Shown here: piece by piece, positions 26,098 to 37,845 of the stretch
Layout: each line of letters begins with the position of its first letter
How positions within the stretch are numbered: the first letter of the stretch is position 1
Origin: an uncultured Bacteroidales bacterium
GTDB taxonomy: Bacteria; Bacteroidota; Bacteroidia; Bacteroidales; Paludibacteraceae
Assembly (NCBI GenBank): GCA_902771935.1
Contig: CACXYM010000007.1
Coordinates: 248,001-312,000, forward strand
DNA length: 64,000 bases
Direction: 5' to 3'
The notes under the pieces: model-generated
Told to the model about the DNA's origin: nothing
Database searches by the model: none
The model's input: the letters and a program-made list of their open reading frames with translations, nothing else
Made by a program: the position numbers and the translations under genes

Positions 26098-27330
26098 TTA
26101 CTTCTCAGGAAACTGTATGAAGATCTGGTAGGCGACGTCACAATTGAGGCATTGCCCTGCTTGGCAGCACGTCTGGTAGAGGTGGATAAGAGCTTGTGAG
26201 TCCGCTGCGGAAGTGACCACTTGTCCGAGTTCCCGCCATTGGCGAATGATGCGATTATTCTCAGCAGGAATAGAGGATAGAAGTTGTAGTGCCTCCTGTT
26301 TTTGCCCATAAGCATACTTGAACGGTACGGCAACGTTGATGATAAGAATATCGACGGAGTCTCTGCCCATTCCTGGGACAGAGAAGAGTGTACGAAGGCT
26401 ATCTAAATCATTATTATCCAGCAATTTAGAGAACAAGAACTCTGATTGATGTAGCATTTGTGCGAATTGGCGAATGCGTGTTTTCGGTGCGTTCTGTGGG
26501 TGTATTCGCCCCATTTTCCACATGGAAGGTTGGATAGGTGTTAGTGCGAACTTGGTTTTGAGGAAGTTGTACTCCTTGCTAAGTGGTTCGTTCGGATCGT
26601 TGGTATCAAGCAGTCCGCTTTGGCCCATGAGTATAGCCGTGAGTTGGAAGAGATTATCGCGATGTTTACGCAGGTAGGACAATGGTGTGTTGATAGCCAA
26701 TTGCTCGAAGGGGATGCCGTTTGTGTGGAAGCCGAAATAGTGCGCGAGGGAGATATAGAAAGCTTCTTCCCAGCTGTTGGTGGTGATGTTTAGTAGGCGG
26801 TTGATGGAATGCGTTTTGCAGGTGAGACGACGCGTGAGCATGGTTTGTTTCCATCCGATGGTGATCAGGCTGGGGTCCTTGAGCAGGAGCTTGGCACATC
26901 GGTGTGTGAGATATGCGGAGTCCATGAGATGCGCATCAGCGATGAGTCGCGAGAGGTAGTCCTGGTCTGTAGGGTATTGCAGTACACACTGAGGGATGGG
27001 TTCGCCTTTGGAGTTGTAGATGGTTTTGTCGGCGTCGCGGACAATGTGGAGAATTATATTGTCGTAAGCGGGGTCGAGGTGATGGCGGTGCTTGAACCAG
27101 TCAGAAGAGTGGACATGGATTTCTACATTGCCAATCCAGTCGATGGTTTGGCCTGCGGGCTGGGTGTTGGGTTGGGTGACGCGGAGGTGGACGGAAGAGA
27201 AGTCAGGTCCTGCATCGGTGTTGTGTATACCGACGGACAGCACTTCGAGATGCCGTCCGTCGGTGGTGAATTGCGGGAAAGAACGGAAGATTTCCCGTTG
27301 CCAGATGTAATGGAGGAGTATTTCCGGCAT
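26098..27330 (-). CDS. DUF2851 family protein
   Basis: A 410-residue cytosolic protein of the Bacteroidota family DUF2851, recognised by the opening MPEILLHYIWQREIF, the block HNTDAGPDFSSVHLRV and IGNVEIHVHSSDWFKHRHHLDPAYDNIILHIV. The Asp/His pattern (NTDAGPDF, GNVEIHVHSSDW) looks nuclease-like, but no function has been established. The C-terminus carries paired cysteines (CCQAGQCLNC). It lies 34 bp after nifJ on the same strand, probably in one transcript. Confidence 0.88.
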   Translation of the reverse strand: MPEILLHYIWQREIFRSFPQFTTDGRHLEVLSVGIHNTDAGPDFSSVHLRVTQPNTQPAGQTIDWIGNVEIHVHSSDWFKHRHHLDPAYDNIILHIVRDADKTIYNSKGEPIPQCVLQYPTDQDYLSRLIADAHLMDSAYLTHRCAKLLLKDPSLITIGWKQTMLTRRLTCKTHSINRLLNITTNSWEEAFYISLAHYFGFHTNGIPFEQLAINTPLSYLRKHRDNLFQLTAILMGQSGLLDTNDPNEPLSKEYNFLKTKFALTPIQPSMWKMGRIHPQNAPKTRIRQFAQMLHQSEFLFSKLLDNNDLDSLRTLFSVPGMGRDSVDILIINVAVPFKYAYGQKQEALQLLSSIPAENNRIIRQWRELGQVVTSAADSQALIHLYQTCCQAGQCLNCDVAYQIFIQFPEK

Positions 27331-27364
27331 TTGTTTTTATATGGTGGGGTTTGCGGGCGGGCGG

Positions 27365-30300
27365 TTACCACTGCGTAGAAAGCATGCGCAGGTAGGAACG
27401 ATAGCGCCACTGGGCGTTCTCTTGAGCAGCAGCGAAAAGCTCGGCGGCTTCGTTGGGGTACTGCTTGAGGACGGAAGCAAAACGCACTTCTCCCTTGAGG
27501 TAGTCTTGGAACTTCTCCCACTGCGGCTCTTTGGAGTCGAGTTGGAACGGGTTCTTACCCTCGGCTTCGAGTTGTGGGTTGTACCTCCACAGATGCCAGT
27601 ACCCGCACTCGACGGCTTTGGCTTCTTCGGCTTGTGACTTACCCATACCGGCTTTGAGTCCGTGGTTTATACAAGGAGCATAGGCAATAATAAGTGACGG
27701 TCCGGGATAAGCCTCAGCTTCGCGGATGGCTTTGAGTGTCTGCGCCTGGTCGGCACCCATAGCTATCTGTGCGACGTAAACGTAGCCGTAGGTGGTAGCT
27801 ATCATACCGAGGTCTTTCTTGCGTACGCGTTTGCCCATGGCGGCGAACTTAGCGATGGCGCCGAGCGGTGTAGCCTTGGATGCTTGTCCGCCGGTGTTGG
27901 AATAGACTTCGGTGTCGAGTACGAGGATGTTCACATCTTCGCCGGAGGCGATGACGTGGTCGAGTCCTCCGTAGCCGATGTCGTATGAAGCACCGTCACC
28001 TCCGATGATCCACTGGCTGCGTTTGACGATATGGTCTTTGTACTTGAGTATTTCCTGACATATGTCGCATCCGCAGTTGGTCATGGCGTCGATGAGTGGT
28101 TCGTATAGCTCCTTGGTGGTAGCAGGGTCGTTAGGTTTCTCGAGCCACTGCCAGAAGAGTCCTTTGAGTTCTTGGTTGCACTGTTCGCACTTGAGTCCCT
28201 CGTTCATGAGTCGTGCTATGCGTTCGCGAATCTTACGGTGCGCGATCTGCATACCGAGTCCATATTCGCAGAAGTCCTCGAAGAGTGAGTTAGACCACGC
28301 GGGTCCGCGTCCCTGTTCGTTGGTGGTGTATGGCGAAGAAGGTACTGAGCCGGAGTAGATGGATGTGCATCCGGTAGCGTTAGCGGCTATCTCGCGGTCA
28401 CCGAAGAGTTGACTAATCAGTTTCAGATAAGGCGTCTCACCACAGCCGGAGCAAGCTCCTGAGAACTCGAAGAGCGGTGTAGCGAACTGCGACATCTTGA
28501 CGTTGGACTGGATATCGACGAGGTCCTGTTTGGACTTGACGTTATTGACGCAGTAGTCCCAGTTAGCGGCTTCGGGCATCTGCGACTCGAGGTCGACCAT
28601 GGATAGTGCTTTTCCCAGTTTGGGGTTACCCGGGCAGACGTCGACGCAGTTACCACAACCGAGGCAGTCGAGGACGCCGACTTGGATGCGGAAATGCATG
28701 CCTTTGAGGGCAGCGGGCGCCTTCATTTCGCGGGTTTGTAGTTTGTGATTTGTAGTTTGTGATTGGAGTTCGTCGTCGTCGAGGACGAAAGGTCGTATGC
28801 AAGCGTGCGGGCAGACGTATGCGCACTTATTGCACTCGATACAGTTGTCTGGGTTCCAAACGGGTACGAAAGCGGACACTCCTCGTTTCTCGTACTTAGC
28901 GGTGCCGGCTGGCCATGCACCATCTTCGATGCCTTTGAAGGCAGAGACAGGGAGCAGGTCGCCGTCTTGGGCGTTGATTGGACGAACAACCTTCGTTATA
29001 AACTCGGGTTCATCGGTTACGGGTGACGGGTTACCGGTTACGGGGTCCAGTTTAGCCCATGCCGGGTCGATAGCGAGCTCTTTGTACTCGTTACCGCGGT
29101 CGACTGCAGCGTAGTTCTTATTGACCACGTCTTCGCCCTTCTTGCCGTAGGACTTAACGATGAAGTGCTTCATCTCCTCGACGGCTTTGTCCACAGGAAT
29201 GACCTGTGTGATGCGGAAGAAAGCAGACTGGAGGATGGTGTTGGTACGGTTACCGAGTCCGATCTCCTGTGCTATCTTGGTGGCATTGATGTAATAGACG
29301 TTGATATGGTGGTCCGCGAAGTATTTCTTGACTTTATCGGGCAGGTTTTTAGCGAGTTCGTCTCCGTCCCAGATGGTATTGAGCAGGAAGGTTCCGTTAT
29401 CCTGTAGTCCACGTGTGACGTCGTACATATGCAGGTAGGCTTGTACGTGGCAAGCGACGAAGTTAGGTGTAGTGACGAGGTAGGTGGAGTGAATGGGTTC
29501 GTCACCGAAGCGGAGGTGTGAGCAGGTGAAACCTCCGGACTTCTTGGAGTCGTAGGAGAAGTACGCCTGGCAGTATTTGTCGGTGGTGTCTCCGATGATT
29601 TTGACGGAGTTTTTGTTGGCACCGACGGTACCGTCCGCACCGAGTCCGTAGAACTTAGCCTGGAAGAGTGATGCATCGCCCATAGCTATCTCTTCTCCTA
29701 CGGGTAGGGATGTGAAGGTGATGTCATCATTGATACCGACAGTGAAGTGGTTTTTCGGTTGCGGCAGGTTGAGGTTATCGAATACAGCGAGCATCTGCGC
29801 GGGAGTAGTATCATTAGATCCGAGTCCATATCGTCCGCCTACGACGAGTATGGAGCTGAGTCCGAGTTCGAGTAGTGCATCCCGTACGTCGAGGTAGAGC
29901 GGTTCGCCGTTAGCACCCGGCTCCTTGGTGCGGTCGAGCACGCAGATACGTTTGGCGGTAGCGGGTAGTGCTTCCTTTAGGTACTTGAGCGAGAAGGGTC
30001 GATAGAGGTGGACGTTGATGAGTCCGAGCTTTTTGTTGCCCTTAGCTGCCTCGTAGTCGATGACCTCCCGTATTGCCTCGCAAGCGGAGCCCATACAGAT
30101 GACTATATGCTCAGCGTCGGGTGCGCCGTAGTAAGTGAATGGTCGATAGGTGCGTCCGGTGATTTTGGAGATATCGTTCATGTAGTCGGAGACGATATCG
30201 GCCACGGCGTCGTAGTATCTATTGCATGACTCTCTGTGAGTGAAGAAGACGTCGGGGTTCTCCGCCATACCCTTCATGACGGGTCTCATAGGTGAGAGCG

Positions 30301-30922
30301 CACGGTCGCGGAAGGCTTGTAGGGCCTCCATGTCAACGAGTGGTCTGAGGTCTTCCATATCGATTGCCTCGACTTTCTGGTACTCGTGCGATGTGCGGAA
30401 GCCGTCGAAGAAATTGAGGAATGGCACGCGTGACTTGATGGTAGCGAGATGTGCTACGGCCGCGAGGTCCATGACTTCTTGCACGGAAGCTTCTGCGAGC
30501 ATAGCGAATCCTGTTTGTCGGCACGCCATGACGTCCTGATGGTCACCGAAGATACAGAGGACATGTGAAGCGAGCGTACGTGCTGAGACGTGGAAGACGG
30601 TAGGAATGAGTTCGCCGGCGATCTTATACATGTTAGGGATCATGAGTAGCAGTCCCTGTGATGCGGTGAAGGTAGTGGTTAGTGCTCCAGCGTTGAGTGC
30701 ACCGTGTACGGCACCCGCTGCTCCGCCTTCAGACTGCATTTCTTGCACCATGACTGTTTCTCCGAACATGTTTTTGCGTCCCGCCGCCGCCCATTCGTCG
30801 ACGTTCTCCGCCATGGGTGATGAAGGGGTGATGGGATAGATAGCCGCTACCTCCGTGAACATATAGGCGATATGCGCAGCAGCAGCGTTACCATCGAGAG
30901 TAAGGAATTGTTTTTGTTTCAT
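27365..30922 (-). CDS. nifJ: Pyruvate:ferredoxin (flavodoxin) oxidoreductase
   Basis: An 1185-residue single-chain PFOR that oxidises pyruvate to acetyl-CoA and CO2 and reduces ferredoxin. Domains in order: TPP-dependent domain I (TLDGNAAAAHIAYMFTEVAAIYPITPSSPMAE), domain II (transketolase C-like, RTYRPFTYYGAPDAEHIVICMGSA), gamma domain (GLGADGTVGANKNSVKIIG), two 4Fe-4S clusters (CIECNKCAYVCPHACIRP and CLGCGNCVDVCPG), and the TPP domain (FSGACSGCGETPYLKL, WIIGGDGASYDIGYGGLDH). Two short low-complexity insertions match heptad arrays: DPVTGNPSPVTDEP before the cluster domain and QSQTTNHKLQTRE between the two clusters. A ferredoxin gene 1.4 kb upstream is the likely electron partner. Confidence 0.96.
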   Translation of the reverse strand: MKQKQFLTLDGNAAAAHIAYMFTEVAAIYPITPSSPMAENVDEWAAAGRKNMFGETVMVQEMQSEGGAAGAVHGALNAGALTTTFTASQGLLLMIPNMYKIAGELIPTVFHVSARTLASHVLCIFGDHQDVMACRQTGFAMLAEASVQEVMDLAAVAHLATIKSRVPFLNFFDGFRTSHEYQKVEAIDMEDLRPLVDMEALQAFRDRALSPMRPVMKGMAENPDVFFTHRESCNRYYDAVADIVSDYMNDISKITGRTYRPFTYYGAPDAEHIVICMGSACEAIREVIDYEAAKGNKKLGLINVHLYRPFSLKYLKEALPATAKRICVLDRTKEPGANGEPLYLDVRDALLELGLSSILVVGGRYGLGSNDTTPAQMLAVFDNLNLPQPKNHFTVGINDDITFTSLPVGEEIAMGDASLFQAKFYGLGADGTVGANKNSVKIIGDTTDKYCQAYFSYDSKKSGGFTCSHLRFGDEPIHSTYLVTTPNFVACHVQAYLHMYDVTRGLQDNGTFLLNTIWDGDELAKNLPDKVKKYFADHHINVYYINATKIAQEIGLGNRTNTILQSAFFRITQVIPVDKAVEEMKHFIVKSYGKKGEDVVNKNYAAVDRGNEYKELAIDPAWAKLDPVTGNPSPVTDEPEFITKVVRPINAQDGDLLPVSAFKGIEDGAWPAGTAKYEKRGVSAFVPVWNPDNCIECNKCAYVCPHACIRPFVLDDDELQSQTTNHKLQTREMKAPAALKGMHFRIQVGVLDCLGCGNCVDVCPGNPKLGKALSMVDLESQMPEAANWDYCVNNVKSKQDLVDIQSNVKMSQFATPLFEFSGACSGCGETPYLKLISQLFGDREIAANATGCTSIYSGSVPSSPYTTNEQGRGPAWSNSLFEDFCEYGLGMQIAHRKIRERIARLMNEGLKCEQCNQELKGLFWQWLEKPNDPATTKELYEPLIDAMTNCGCDICQEILKYKDHIVKRSQWIIGGDGASYDIGYGGLDHVIASGEDVNILVLDTEVYSNTGGQASKATPLGAIAKFAAMGKRVRKKDLGMIATTYGYVYVAQIAMGADQAQTLKAIREAEAYPGPSLIIAYAPCINHGLKAGMGKSQAEEAKAVECGYWHLWRYNPQLEAEGKNPFQLDSKEPQWEKFQDYLKGEVRFASVLKQYPNEAAELFAAAQENAQWRYRSYLRMLSTQW
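28734..28768. repeat. Heptad array inside nifJ, unit GTTTGTR
   Basis: Units GTTTGTA, GTTTGTG, ATTTGTA, GTTTGTG and a weak ATTGGAG. It codes (minus strand) for a Gln/Thr/Asn/His/Lys tract between the two 4Fe-4S motifs. The same unit recurs at 32.5 kb and 47.3 kb. Confidence 0.82.
29013..29047. repeat. Heptad array inside nifJ, unit CGGGTTA
   Basis: Five units: TCGGTTA, CGGGTGA, CGGGTTA, CCGGTTA, CGGGGTC. On the coding strand this gives a Pro/Val/Thr-rich tract at the boundary before the cluster domain. Confidence 0.8.
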
Positions 30923-30938
30923 ATTTTTGTGGTTTTTG

Positions 30939-30973
30939 TCGTTTAGCGTTTAGCGTTTAGTGGTTAGGGGTTA
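30939..30973. repeat. Heptad array, five units, between nifJ and the ATPase gene
   Basis: Units TCGTTTA, GCGTTTA, GCGTTTA, GTGGTTA, GGGGTTA. The last three bases (30971-30973) are the ATPase stop codon; the nifJ ATG is 17 bp past the other end. Confidence 0.85.
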
Positions 30974-32200
30974 GTAGAGGAATCCGAAGAGCCACATAGG
31001 TATTTCGTTACCGAGTCCGACTTGAATGTTTCCGACGGCAGTAGGTCTGATACATCCTCTTTCGGGCGCTTCTGCTTTGACGTCGAAGTAGAATTTACCA
31101 TCGAGCACGAACATGGCGTTTCGTTCGGTGGCGTTGATTTTGTGGTAGACGTGTACCATGTTGTAGAAGAAGGTCTCGTAGATGTCCTGCGGGTCGAATT
31201 CTCTGCCGACGCACATGTATGCGACGTTGGTGTTCTGCATGTAGACACGTACGGGCTTCATGGGGTACGCTTTGCCTTCCATATAGAGGAGGTTGAGCAG
31301 TCGCGCGTCCTTGAGGTACTTGATGTAGTTCATGGTGGTAGCACGAGAGCATGCGATGGCGTCTGAGATGGACGAGATGTTGAGGGGACACGGCGTTGTC
31401 TGGAGCATTATCTGGAGTAGTCTCCGCATCTTGGGGAGGTTAGAGACCTCAATTTGTTTGATGAGGAGTACGTCAACCTCGAGCATCATATTCATCTGTT
31501 TGAGCACGTCAGCGACGAAGTTCTTTTTCTCCATGAAGGATGGGAAGTATCCCTCTCTGAGGTAGTCATCGAAGTACTCGAGCGGGTTTATTTGCTCGCA
31601 GAGTGTGCGCGCGTACGAGGCATGGTTATGTAGGATGGTCTCAAGCGTAAGCGGCTCGAGTTTGATACCTGTTCTGAGCATGAGGTACTCTCGGAAGGAG
31701 TATCCTCGGAGGTTATACATCTTAACGATGGGTGCGAGGTCTCGGTTGTCTTCGATAAGTCTCATGACGGGCGAAGCGACGAAGACGATATGGAGTTCTT
31801 TGTACCTATCGTGACAGCGCCGCAGTTCTCTTGACCAGTTAGGATACTCGAAGGTCTGGTCGATGAAGAGTGTTTTACCGCCTTGTTTGACGAACTTACC
31901 GGCGAACTCGACGAGCGAATGTTCGGTGAAGAAGAAGTTGTTAAGGTTAATGTAAAGACAGGTCCGCGGGCAAGGTTTTTTTCTTCTTGCTCTGAGTTGT
32001 TGTTGTTCCCACTCGGCCTGGTCAGCCACCTCGACTTCTTTCGCACGTGCGAGGAGGAAGTCGGTTTTTCCGACTCCTCTACCGCCTTTAATAGCGATGA
32101 GTCTGTCCGCCCAGTTGATTTCGTCCATCAGTTTACGTCTGATTGGCGGATTCGAGTTAGCTACGAGATAGTCATAGATTTTAAAGAACGGGTCTAACAT
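30971..32200 (-). CDS. AAA ATPase of the DUF4143-type family
   Basis: A 409-residue ATPase. Walker A is IKGGRGVGKTDFLL (about residue 40), and the AAA core has the sensor-like block LHIVFVASPVMRL followed by the family's Y-SFREYL motif (YSFREYLML). The C-terminal half carries a winged-helix region (SISDAIACSRATTMNYIKYLKDARLLNLL) and a DUF4143-like nuclease-fold tail (NAMFVLDGKFYFDVKA). Such proteins are common as solitary ATPases in Bacteroidota, with no agreed role. It has its own consensus promoter and is followed by nifJ after a heptad array, so the two are probably co-transcribed. A functional tie to pyruvate metabolism is not evident. Confidence 0.82.
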   Translation of the reverse strand: MLDPFFKIYDYLVANSNPPIRRKLMDEINWADRLIAIKGGRGVGKTDFLLARAKEVEVADQAEWEQQQLRARRKKPCPRTCLYINLNNFFFTEHSLVEFAGKFVKQGGKTLFIDQTFEYPNWSRELRRCHDRYKELHIVFVASPVMRLIEDNRDLAPIVKMYNLRGYSFREYLMLRTGIKLEPLTLETILHNHASYARTLCEQINPLEYFDDYLREGYFPSFMEKKNFVADVLKQMNMMLEVDVLLIKQIEVSNLPKMRRLLQIMLQTTPCPLNISSISDAIACSRATTMNYIKYLKDARLLNLLYMEGKAYPMKPVRVYMQNTNVAYMCVGREFDPQDIYETFFYNMVHVYHKINATERNAMFVLDGKFYFDVKAEAPERGCIRPTAVGNIQVGLGNEIPMWLFGFLY

Positions 32201-32225
32201 GGCGTTTTATTTTTCATTTCGGGCG

Positions 32226-32257
32226 CAAAGGTACTACTTTTTTTTTGAATTTGCAAC
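32226..32257 (-). promoter_or_regulatory. Promoter of the ATPase-nifJ-DUF2851 unit
   Basis: GTTG (32257-32254), 20 bp, TACCTTTG (32233-32226) on the minus strand, 26 bp before the ATPase ATG. Confidence 0.75.
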
Positions 32258-32287
32258 ATCTGCGTTTCATTTTTTGAAAAAAAATGC

Positions 32288-32317
32288 AAAAAAAGTGGAA
32301 ACGGGTGAAGTTTCCAC
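32288..32317 (-). terminator. Terminator after the ferredoxin gene
   Basis: Stem GTGGAAAC/GTTTCCAC (8 bp) with a 7-nt loop, followed on the minus strand by seven T. A TTTTTT run on the other side makes it potentially bidirectional. Confidence 0.85.
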
Positions 32318-32349
32318 GATTTTTTGATTAAAATAAGTTAAAAATGAAC

Positions 32350-32514
32350 TTATTTAGAAATTGCTCCGGATGGGCAAACTTCCGCGCATGTTCCGCACTC
32401 GGTGCAGATATCCGGGTCAATTGAGTAGTGTTCGCCCTCGGAGATAGCTCCCATAGGGCATTCGTCGATACATGTACCGCAAGCGATGCAGTCTTCAGAA
32501 ATTTTGTAAGCCAT
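32350..32514 (-). CDS. 2[4Fe-4S] ferredoxin
   Basis: A 54-residue clostridial-type ferredoxin beginning MAYKISEDCIACG. Two cluster motifs are intact: CIACGTCIDECP and CTECGTCAEVCP. It carries electrons from low-potential enzymes; NifJ, encoded 1.4 kb downstream, is the obvious donor. It has its own promoter (32573-32604), a 5' UTR of about 50 nt that contains a heptad array, and a strong terminator, so it is a single-gene unit. Confidence 0.95.
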   Translation of the reverse strand: MAYKISEDCIACGTCIDECPMGAISEGEHYSIDPDICTECGTCAEVCPSGAISK

Positions 32515-32524
32515 AATATATATT

Positions 32525-32561
32525 GTTTTGTAGTTTGTAGTTTGTGGTTTGTAGTTTTGTG
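32525..32561. repeat. Heptad array in the ferredoxin leader, unit GTTTGTR
   Basis: Units GTTTTGTA, GTTTGTA, GTTTGTG, GTTTGTA, GTTTTGTG, the first and last having one extra T. It lies between the promoter and the ATG. Confidence 0.82.
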
Positions 32562-32572
32562 GTTTTCGGGTG

Positions 32573-32604
32573 CAAAGGTAGTGCTTTTTTTTTGAACTAC
32601 CAAA
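32573..32604 (-). promoter_or_regulatory. Promoter of the ferredoxin gene
   Basis: TTTG (32604-32601), 20 bp, TACCTTTG (32580-32573) on the minus strand. Confidence 0.82.
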
Positions 32605-32624
32605 TTTTGGGGATATTTTTTTTA

Positions 32625-33257
32625 TTATTTTTTGCGTTTGGCGGTAGCGAGTGCAGCAGCGAGTTTGGCAGCGGGACCTGTTAAGTCGTTAGATGTTAGT
32701 CCTTTACGTTTGGCGAAGGTAGTCCAGTCTTTTGCACCGGCATCCTTATTTATGGGGAGTCCGAGTTGCAGGAAGTGGCAATACGCGATGGCGAGTGCAT
32801 CGGTAGCGTCGAGTTTTTTGGGCATTTTTTCGTCGGGGATATGGAGGAATCGTTGGAGCATGTCAGCGACTTGGTTTTTGGTAGAGTGTCCGTTGCCTGT
32901 GATAGCCATTTTGATTTTCATGGGCGAGTACTCGTTGACGGGGATGTCTCGTGAGAGTGCAGCGGCGATGGCGACACCTTGTGCGTGCACGATTTTGATC
33001 ATGGTTTGTGGGTTCTTATCGACGAACTGTGTTTCGATAGCGAGTTCCGTGGGATGATACTGGTCGATGAGTTGTTGGAGGAAGAAGAATTCTTTTTGGA
33101 GTCTGGGGTACTGTCCGTCGAGTTTATGCACGTCGAGGACTCCGAAGTCGACTATTTCGGCTTTGTTGGCTTCGGTATCGAGTAGTGCGTAACCCATGAA
33201 GAGGGTACCCGGGTCGACACCGAGTATGCGGTGATGTTGTACGAGTTTATCAATCAT
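32625..33257 (-). CDS. ruvC: Holliday junction resolvase RuvC
   Basis: A 210-residue endonuclease that cuts Holliday junctions symmetrically as a dimer. The catalytic acids are visible in ILGVDPGT (first Asp), LAIETQF (Glu) and KKLDATDALAIAYCH (two Asp). The C-terminus has an added basic Ala/Lys tail (AAKLAAALATAKRKK). The start at 33257 gives the family's short N-terminus (MIDKLVQHHRILGVDPG) and overlaps the divIC stop by 8 bp; a longer in-frame reading runs antisense-like through divIC and is rejected. Confidence 0.94.
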   Translation of the reverse strand: MIDKLVQHHRILGVDPGTLFMGYALLDTEANKAEIVDFGVLDVHKLDGQYPRLQKEFFFLQQLIDQYHPTELAIETQFVDKNPQTMIKIVHAQGVAIAAALSRDIPVNEYSPMKIKMAITGNGHSTKNQVADMLQRFLHIPDEKMPKKLDATDALAIAYCHFLQLGLPINKDAGAKDWTTFAKRKGLTSNDLTGPAAKLAAALATAKRKK

Positions 33258-33567
33258 GTTCAGGTACGAGGAAGACGTCTTCGTTGTTTTGGTGCATGAG
33301 GTATTTTTCTCGTGCGAACTTCTCCAGGCTGTCTTTTGAGGAGAGTGTTTGCAGTTGATTTTGCGCCTCGTCGATGGCGTTTTGGTAGATGTCGCGTTGC
33401 TGTTCGAGTTCCCGAATCTGTCGTGCTTTATGCAGGCGGACTCGGATAGACTGGTCGCCGACGAAGAACATAATGAGTCCGAACACAACCAGCGTGAGGA
33501 TGTATTTGTTGAGCAGATAGCGTTTTACGAGTACCCAAGTTTTAGTCCAAAAAGAGTGTTCGGTCAT
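33250..33567 (-). CDS. Septum formation initiator, DivIC/FtsB family
   Basis: A 105-residue bitopic membrane protein: a short cytoplasmic N-terminus, one membrane helix (YILTLVVFGLIMFFVG) and a periplasmic coiled coil (RQIRELEQQRDIYQNAIDEAQNQL), ending in the family block SLEKFAREKYLMHQNNEDVFLV. It bridges FtsL and other divisome proteins. ATG 33567 is chosen because the promoter's expected start is near 33581. Confidence 0.9.
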   Translation of the reverse strand: MTEHSFWTKTWVLVKRYLLNKYILTLVVFGLIMFFVGDQSIRVRLHKARQIRELEQQRDIYQNAIDEAQNQLQTLSSKDSLEKFAREKYLMHQNNEDVFLVPEHD

Positions 33568-33587
33568 TTTTTTTTGTAATTTGGCTG

Positions 33588-33619
33588 CAAAAGTACAAAA
33601 ATATTTGGAAGTGTGCAAG
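33588..33619 (-). promoter_or_regulatory. Promoter of divIC-ruvC
   Basis: CTTG (33619-33616), 20 bp, TACTTTTG (33595-33588) on the minus strand. Its upstream half overlaps the divergent nuclease promoter. Confidence 0.75.
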
Positions 33620-33635
33620 TTTTTTTGTATCTTTG
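33604..33635 (+). promoter_or_regulatory. Promoter of the nuclease-ligA unit
   Basis: TTTG at 33604-33607, 20 bp, TATCTTTG at 33628-33635; the ATG follows 18 bp later. It shares 16 bp with the opposite-strand promoter. Confidence 0.8.
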
Positions 33636-33653
33636 CGGCATAAATTTACAAGT

Positions 33654-37329
<3,676 letters not shown>

Positions 37330-37331
<2 letters not shown>

Positions 37332-37845
37332 GAGTTTGAAGGAAAAAATATTTACGTACAAGCAGCGGAGACAGCCAGCCCGAGAGGCTATCTTTCCGGA
37401 TTTCAAGAACGTACGCAGCGTGCTTGTACTGTTTGAGAGCGAGTTGTTGGAACAAAATGCATTTGTATACGCCATCGCGCAAAAATTAATAGACGAAGAT
37501 AAGGATGTAGTGTCCTGGGGATACTGCGACAAGAAAGAGATTCAGTCCCCTATTCTACCGCATCTGCGCGTTTTGGGTCGTCGCGATTTTACGCTATTCG
37601 GTGCGCCAAAAGAGGAGGTACTACATGATTTGCAGAAGCGGCATTTTGACCTGCTGATAGACTTAACGCAGCACCCTTGTTTGGCCTTGCGTTACTTGGC
37701 GATGTATGCACGGGCAGACTTCAAGACAGGGTTGAATTTAGGGACAGGAATTCACGATTTGCTGATTAGCACCGAGCCTCAAGAGACTCCGGATTTCCTG
37801 TTTGAGCAGATAGTCAAATACCTTAAAATGATACAACCGAAATGA
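37330..37845 (+). CDS. DUF6913 family protein
   Basis: A 171-residue cytosolic protein of the Bacteroidota DUF6913 family: basic N-terminus (KEKIFTYKQRRQPAREAIFPDFKNVRSVLVLFE), central KKEIQSPILPHLRVLGRRDFTLFGAPKEE, and LIDLTQHPCLALRYLAMYARADFKTGLN. The layout resembles a Rossmann-like sugar-transfer or nucleotide-binding fold, but no function is established. It overlaps dapA by 4 bp; the same pairing occurs in relatives as far as I recall. Confidence 0.8.

Noticed and set aside
32328..32603. 91-codon open frame over the ferredoxin locus
   Set aside because: A different frame encodes a complete 54-residue ferredoxin with two intact cluster motifs.
32625..33488. RuvC extended N-terminally to 287 residues
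   Set aside because: The extra 77 residues run through divIC in another frame; the start at 33257 gives the normal RuvC N-terminus.
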